Shown here in pieces: positions 58,847 to 64,000 of a stretch of DNA of 64,000 nucleotides (positions within the stretch are counted from its first letter, which is position 1; every line of letters starts with the position of its first letter). This DNA is from Chrysomallon squamiferum (lineage: Eukaryota > Mollusca > Gastropoda > Neomphalida > Peltospiridae). The notes beneath the pieces are model-generated. The model had not been told where the DNA came from. It searched no databases and worked only from the letters and a program-made list of their open reading frames with translations. A program made the position numbers and the translations under genes. The stretch lies in NCBI GenBank assembly GCA_012295275.1, contig CM022665.1, positions 45,212,595 through 45,276,594 of the forward strand, written 5' to 3'.

Positions 58847-61800
58847 GTAGTAGTTTGAGAGGTAAGATAGATAAGACAGACATCTGCAGACATGTTGCAA
58901 TTTTCTGGAAAAAATCTATCAACTGAAATGAACTTTCTTAACCACAAAGTTAATTAAAAATAAAACTGATGAAATAAGTATAATATAAACAAATAAAAAA
59001 AAACTTTTTTTTTTTTTTAAATTTCAAACTTAAGAACTGAAACTGAATTATTAAATGCTGTTAATTTAAATGTTATTTCTTAATTTCTTTTTTAACAACA
59101 TTAAAACATATTTAAAAAATCTACTTCTTATGCAGTATTACTTTCACATATGCAAAAATTTCTAAACAGTTTAATGCAACGATTCACATTTTATTTAATG
59201 TTTAAAAACAATTCAAGTTTTTAAGTTTTTATTTTACATCTGAAACATATTATACATACAATTATATAATACACAAATTTATAAGAATTAATTTTTAGTC
59301 TTGTTAATGTTATGCATTAATTTCACAGTTATAAGTGTTATTATTATTATTATTTTAAATTTATAAATATTTAGATATAGCAGGCAGGCTATTGTAATTT
59401 GTTTATTTTGTTGTTGGTTATTCACTTTTTAAAAAAAACACACCTAGAAGCCAATTTTAATTCAAAATGCACTAGTATGCATATATTTCAGCCAAATGCA
59501 ACCCAATATCATGCTACAGAGATTTGTATAAGTAAACAGCCAAGCCATAAATATAACAGTTTACGACAAAAAAAAAAAAGAAAAAAAAAGACAAAAGTTA
59601 AAAAAAGAATTCTACGAGCAGGAAACACATTCTCAAATAACAATTGTTTTGTATTTAAAAAAACTGTGAAACCATTTAACAATGAGAGATATGGACATGC
59701 AGTTTTCAACAAAAACTCATATTCTATTTTAATACAGAGAGAGAGAAAAAAAAAAAGACATTGTTTTCTCTCATATCCACTTACACATTCATTTATACAC
59801 TTTCTTGTTTACCAAAGCACAATGTACAGTTATAATATTTATTATAATCACACAGTTAGATACTGCATGCATTCTAAAGGTTAATTTTAAAAAAACGAAC
59901 GTGTTTATTTAACTTTTAAAACCTTTCACGACGTTAATTTTTGTTAAACATGGAGACTAACCAAAGCTCTAGATTATTCCCTAAGGTTATTAATCTAAGC
60001 TATTATCTTCAGACTGTTTATCTTCCTTTTGTTTATTTCTCCACTGACTTTTTACCTTGTGATGCAAATCGTATCAAATGATAACAGAACAACAAATTAC
60101 GAAATAAAGATAACACTTAACAAAAGCAAAAACGTAAGCCTTTAAAAGTTAAAGAGCAAACATTAGGAGCTTAGATGGTTAAAATTATACCACAGATATC
60201 ATATATCACTATTTTGTTGTGTATCTAAATATCCTCATACCCAAGATTATTACATCCTGGATATTTTATGACCATAATTATATTTTTACTCTCCATACAA
60301 TCACCCCTGTTATCTAAACAGTCATAACCTAAATATATTTTATAATAAACTTATCTTTTAGCCAATATGCAATCACATTAAAAAACAAACGTCACACCAA
60401 AGATATATTATTCAAACCTAAGAAGTAAATTACTGGCTTGGAACAAAAAAGTACGTAGCATTTCTGAAGCAAAATTCAAAGGCGATGTTTACACATTTCT
60501 GCACGGATTTATTCAATCACATAAGTGCCCATTTTGTTCCATTTCTGAGGCAGCTTCATGGTTCCATCCTCCCAGAATGCAACATCTTAATGGATGACAA
60601 AACGTCTAAATGCTACATACTTTTCTTCATGGTTCCATCCTCCCAGAATGCAACATCTTAATGGATGACAAAACGTCTAATTCAGTAAATGCTACACGCT
60701 TTTCTGTTCCAGCTGAATACAAAACGGACTTAATTAGCTACACATTAGATCAGAGAGCTGAAGAAACGAAGCACAGAGGGTTAGTGTGTTAGTAAGTTTT
60801 GTTAAGAAAAAGCTGCCACCAGCCAAGGATTGTTACCATATTCACCTCCTCGTTTGTGTGCTCGGCATAGTGGGCCGGTCGCCACGCAATCAGTGGGTCC
60901 AGACACAGCAGAAACAGCATGTACACCAGCAGCAGCGCCACCACGCAGATGATGAACACAACCACAACCTGAGAAAATAATTTTAAAACGTTTGTTTGTA
61001 TATAACGTGAATATATAATACAAAGATGATAGACGTAAGTACAAGACATTTTAAAATATTTATTTGTATATAATGTGAATATATACTACAAAGATGATGA
61101 ACACAACCACAACCTGAGAAAATAATGTTAAAAACGTTTATATGTATGTAAAGTGAATATATAATATAAAGATGATAGACGTAAGTACAAAACATTCTAA
61201 AATATTTATTTGTATAACGTGAATATATAATACAAAGATGATGAACACAACCACAACCTGACAAAACATTTTAAAACATTTGTTTGTGAATATATAATGT
61301 GAATATATAATACAAAGATGATAGACGTAAAATATTTATTAAATTCCAACTAAATTCCAGCATACTTTTAACATGTTTGTATCTGCATGAAGTGGTATTT
61401 GTTTACATATGCATGTATAATATATATCCAGATTTTGAATTTTGTTTAAAAATCACAGATGTGTACAGAAATTATATCAAACAAATGAATATACAGAAAT
61501 TTTTTAATTAATATATTTAAGAATCCAGGCATCCCCAGAGAGTTAACATAAATTTCAGAGTCAGTGTTTGAAAAAATAAACATTTTTAAGTTTTTTAATT
61601 TAAGTTTTTTATATCAGTGATGTCATGATAGAAGCTTGTCTACCTCTGTATCTAAATATCAGAAATATTTATAATTTTACCTTTATAGTTGTCGTGTTTC
61701 TCCGATCGTATTTACACTCGCAACTGTTACAGAAATCTGGAGTCTGTGGTTTAATAACATACTTGCATTTACTGAAAATAAAAATAAAAGACGTTTTAAC

Positions 61801-62895
61801 AGTGCAGAATAAATGTAACAAACATATGTTGTGTACATTTGTCAATATCTGAATATGGATACTTTTGTGAGTAAGTATGGATACTTTTATGAGTCACCAT
61901 GGATACTTCTGTGAGTCAGTATGGATACTTATGTGAGTCACTATGGATACTTTTTAAATTCACTGATATGTAATTAAAGATCTTTACATTTCTGTCAGAT
62001 GTAAATAACACACATACAAACAAACACACATATTTACACATATTTTTAATGTTTGCACGCACGCCACTAAAATTACATTCTCACACACAGGAATACACAA
62101 ATGAAAGAAGCACACATAAACACACAAATACACAGAAATGTGCGATGAACATGATACAGATATAAGCTGTAATAAAATAAATATTTAACTGTTCAAATGA
62201 TTTGAATTAGATTTAGAAAGTAAATTTAATTTAAAAAAAATATATATATGGATATGGATATTGGATATATAAAAAGGTAACTAATTTAAAGACCAAGACA
62301 ATTTTTTTTTTTTTTTTTACAAAACCAATCTAACCATTGATTGTGTTCAATGTCCTTTCCTCCAATGTATACAGATCTGGCTGTTGTGTTCTTCGGCAGC
62401 GAACACACACATTTACAACGGAAATCCTCAAAACTTGCCTGATGATGAAAAATACAAAATAAATTACAATCTCATTGATTATTTTTTTTTTTTTATTTAA
62501 TTATTTTTTTTTTACTTATAATATCATCCTGTATGCAGAAATACTTATGAATTTATTTAAGATAGATGCACAGAGATAAATCACTGAAGAATCATTGATC
62601 TTCATCTGTTTGCTTTTTAATTAAATTTATTTAGCAAAGTTAATATGGATTTTACCAATCTTTTGTATGCCTAATACTGAAGTTAAAAGTATTCATTAAA
62701 ATATATTATATATTCACTGATTATCTTACTACTACAAACATTCTGGGAAAATATGATAAATAATATACATGGATTATCTTTATGTATACAATTACAAAAC
62801 ATTAAAAGTAATAAAATAAATATGTATTTATTTATTGTTATGCCACTTTTATGTGGTCGTTAAATGACACTTTAGCTTTTATGCATATTATATCT

Positions 62896-62945
<50 letters not shown>

Positions 62946-63322
62946 TTTAACTTCCGATAAAAATGTAAATTATAAAACGCTGTTAATAGTATTAATACTA
63001 TTATTATTTAATTTACTGCATGGGGGAGGGAATATACATAAAATAATAAATTATACAGTTTATGTAAATCCTTCATTTTGAAAATTAAAGCCAATTAAAA
63101 TTTATCTTTTTATTATATTTATTTCTAAAACAATAATGTGATTACTCTAATGACTAATAGTAAGAGAAATAAATTAGTAATAGACTTTGGAGGAACTTTT
63201 TTTATTCTCCTGCTGTATACATTAATCATAATTATTTATATTTCACTCACCTCGGTTGATACGACGATCAATAATAAGATCAGAGAACAAAACGAGGTGA
63301 ATTTAAGTATGCCAATGCTCAT
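58484..63322 (-). CDS. TMEM9: Transmembrane protein 9 family
   Basis: Type I membrane glycoprotein of late endosomes and lysosomes (family knowledge; in vertebrates linked to vacuolar ATPase and CLC exchangers). Exons on the minus strand: 63251-63322, 62335-62438, 61681-61771, 60846-60968, 58484-58645 (552 nt, 183 aa, the same length as I recall for human TMEM9). Residues 1-24 form a hydrophobic signal peptide. Residues 25-89 form a Cys-rich lumenal part with RCKCVC, KCKYV and FCNSCECKYDRR, and with NTT sequons in PKNTTAR and RRNTTTIK. About 90-112 is a single membrane span (VVVVFIICVVALLLVYMLFL). It is followed by the family signature LDPLIAWRPAHYAEHTNEE and a cytosolic tail ending QQRWKGTVQEQRRNIYDRH. 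The TMEM9 and TMEM9B vertebrate paralogues cannot be separated for an invertebrate gene. Intron 4 holds a candidate MITE and intron 3 an array containing copies of the exon-4 acceptor. Convergent with the JIP1 gene. Confidence 0.94.
58695..58850. repeat. GACA and GATA tetranucleotide repeats
   Basis: GACAGACA near 58697-58715 and a GATA array near 58785-58845, in TMEM9 intron 4. Confidence 0.85.
60439..60711. mobile_element. Candidate 273-bp MITE
   Basis: Left end TGGAACAAAAAAGTACGTAG (continuing CATTT) and the reverse complement of the right end (60687-60711) match at 21 of 25 positions. A GCT triplet flanks both ends and may be a 3-bp target duplication. The interior has no transposase, and a 71-bp tandem duplication (starting 60554 and 60625) includes a partial inner copy of the right end. 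Confidence 0.6.
60948..61335. repeat. 145-bp array containing exon-4 acceptor copies
   Basis: The segment starting GATGATGAACACAACCACAA and spanning the TMEM9 exon 4/intron 3 junction (60948-60981) is repeated at 61093-61126 (period 145) and 61237-61270 (period 144). Related half-units with GATGATAGACGTAA lie between. Confidence 0.85.
61854..61955. repeat. 22-bp minisatellite
   Basis: About five units of TATGGATACTTTTGTGAGTC, about 85 bp from the TMEM9 exon 3 acceptor. Confidence 0.85.
62897..62945. repeat. AAT microsatellite
   Basis: Uninterrupted AAT array in TMEM9 intron 1. Confidence 0.9.
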
Positions 63323-63394
63323 TTTGGATTTCTAAATTTAAAACATGTCCAAAATATAAATCACTAGAAAAATAGTCCTCGTTAATTCATGATA

Positions 63395-63402
63395 TTCCGG
63401 AA
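63395..63402. promoter_or_regulatory. ETS-like TTCCGGAA upstream of TMEM9
   Basis: A palindromic TTCCGGAA lies about 73 bp upstream of the TMEM9 ATG. It is the third CCGGAA core in an upstream position in this window. Confidence 0.35.
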
Positions 63403-63725
63403 ATAATATGCGATGTATGTATTCCACTTAAAAAATAAAAGAATACGTAGAAGGGAGATAACTTTTTATATTTTGATAAAATATTGCAGGAATAATAAAT
63501 ATCTTTTCCTTTAGAAACATTAATTAGTAAAAAGTGAAAGGAAATAGACTAGTTTTATTTTATTCAGTTTTAAAATAATATTTTTTTGCTGGACTTTCTA
63601 ACATAACATGTCGTTAAACAATATATTTTGGCAGTTGCGTAAATTCATTGTTAAATCCAATATTTATTATCAAATAACAAAATATTAAACTTCAGCAAAT
63701 GTAGAAAATCATTAATAGTAGTAGC

Positions 63726-63771
<46 letters not shown>

Positions 63772-64000
63772 AGAGTTTATTTCAACATGCAGGAATGTAC
63801 AAAACACGTCAATGCTTAACAATTCTACGCCTGAGTTTCGAAGAAAATTATTATTTCAGCTGAAATGAAATAAAATGACAAATGTTCAAAATTTTATGAT
63901 CATATACGAAACAGTAATATATGTAGTAACAGACCCATTCAAACACGCACACAAACGCACGCACACGTACACTCGGTGTTTCAGTGTATATCTATGTATA
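63403..64000. other. Upstream flank of TMEM9
   Basis: AT-rich. It contains the AAGGGAGATAACT motif at 63451, an AGT array at about 63714-63772 and a CA-rich stretch at the right edge. No gene seen. Confidence 0.5.

Noticed and set aside
60610..60792. 60-codon frame across the MITE right half
   Set aside because: Covers the 71-bp duplication and the inverted end. No domain, and it lies in a TMEM9 intron.

Overview
The window is a 64-kb piece of an AT-rich, intron-rich animal nuclear genome. A mollusc, or at least a lophotrochozoan, is the most likely source. The reasons are the intron/exon structure with GT-AG (and one GC-AG) splice sites, the metazoan gene set, decayed tRNA-derived SINE copies that resemble the family I remember from molluscs, and a recurring motif close to AAGGGAGATAACT. 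Nothing prokaryotic or viral was seen. Exons were placed by eye from splice consensus, reading-frame continuity and remembered family sequences. All five coding sequences close to an exact multiple of three with no internal stop.

Layout. (1) 4790-11159, minus: an R-Ras2/TC21-type small GTPase, 6 coding exons, 199 aa. (2) 13335-23809, plus: INCENP, the inner centromere protein of the chromosomal passenger complex, 18 coding exons, about 1146 aa, divergent from RRAS2. (3) 26887-31217, minus: mitochondrial ATP synthase subunit b (ATP5PB), 8 exons, 268 aa, convergent with INCENP. (4) 33269-52133, plus: a JNK-interacting protein of the JIP1/Aplip1 type (SH3 plus PTB), 11 exons, 510 aa, divergent from ATP5PB. 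(5) 58484-63322, minus: TMEM9, 5 exons, 183 aa, convergent with JIP1. The genes are unrelated in function (Ras signalling, mitosis, oxidative phosphorylation, MAPK scaffold and axonal cargo adaptor, endolysosomal membrane protein). They do not form a pathway cluster.

Between and inside the genes most sequence is low-complexity: long ATT, ACT, GT, GA, CT, CATA and TTTAA arrays and several minisatellites (units of 15 codons, 22, 37, 54, about 65, about 79 and about 145 bp). The most notable signals come from this repeat activity. Intron 5 of the JIP1 gene holds degenerate copies of the end of its SH3 exon. Intron 3 of TMEM9 holds further copies of the exon-4 splice acceptor. Tandem arrays abut or lie close to splice sites in all five genes. 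Other points are a candidate 273-bp MITE with 25-bp inverted ends, a GC-AG intron and a 15-aa T-P repeat in INCENP, a degenerate JNK-binding motif in JIP1, and ETS-like CCGGAA cores just upstream of three genes. No wholly new biological system was recognised.
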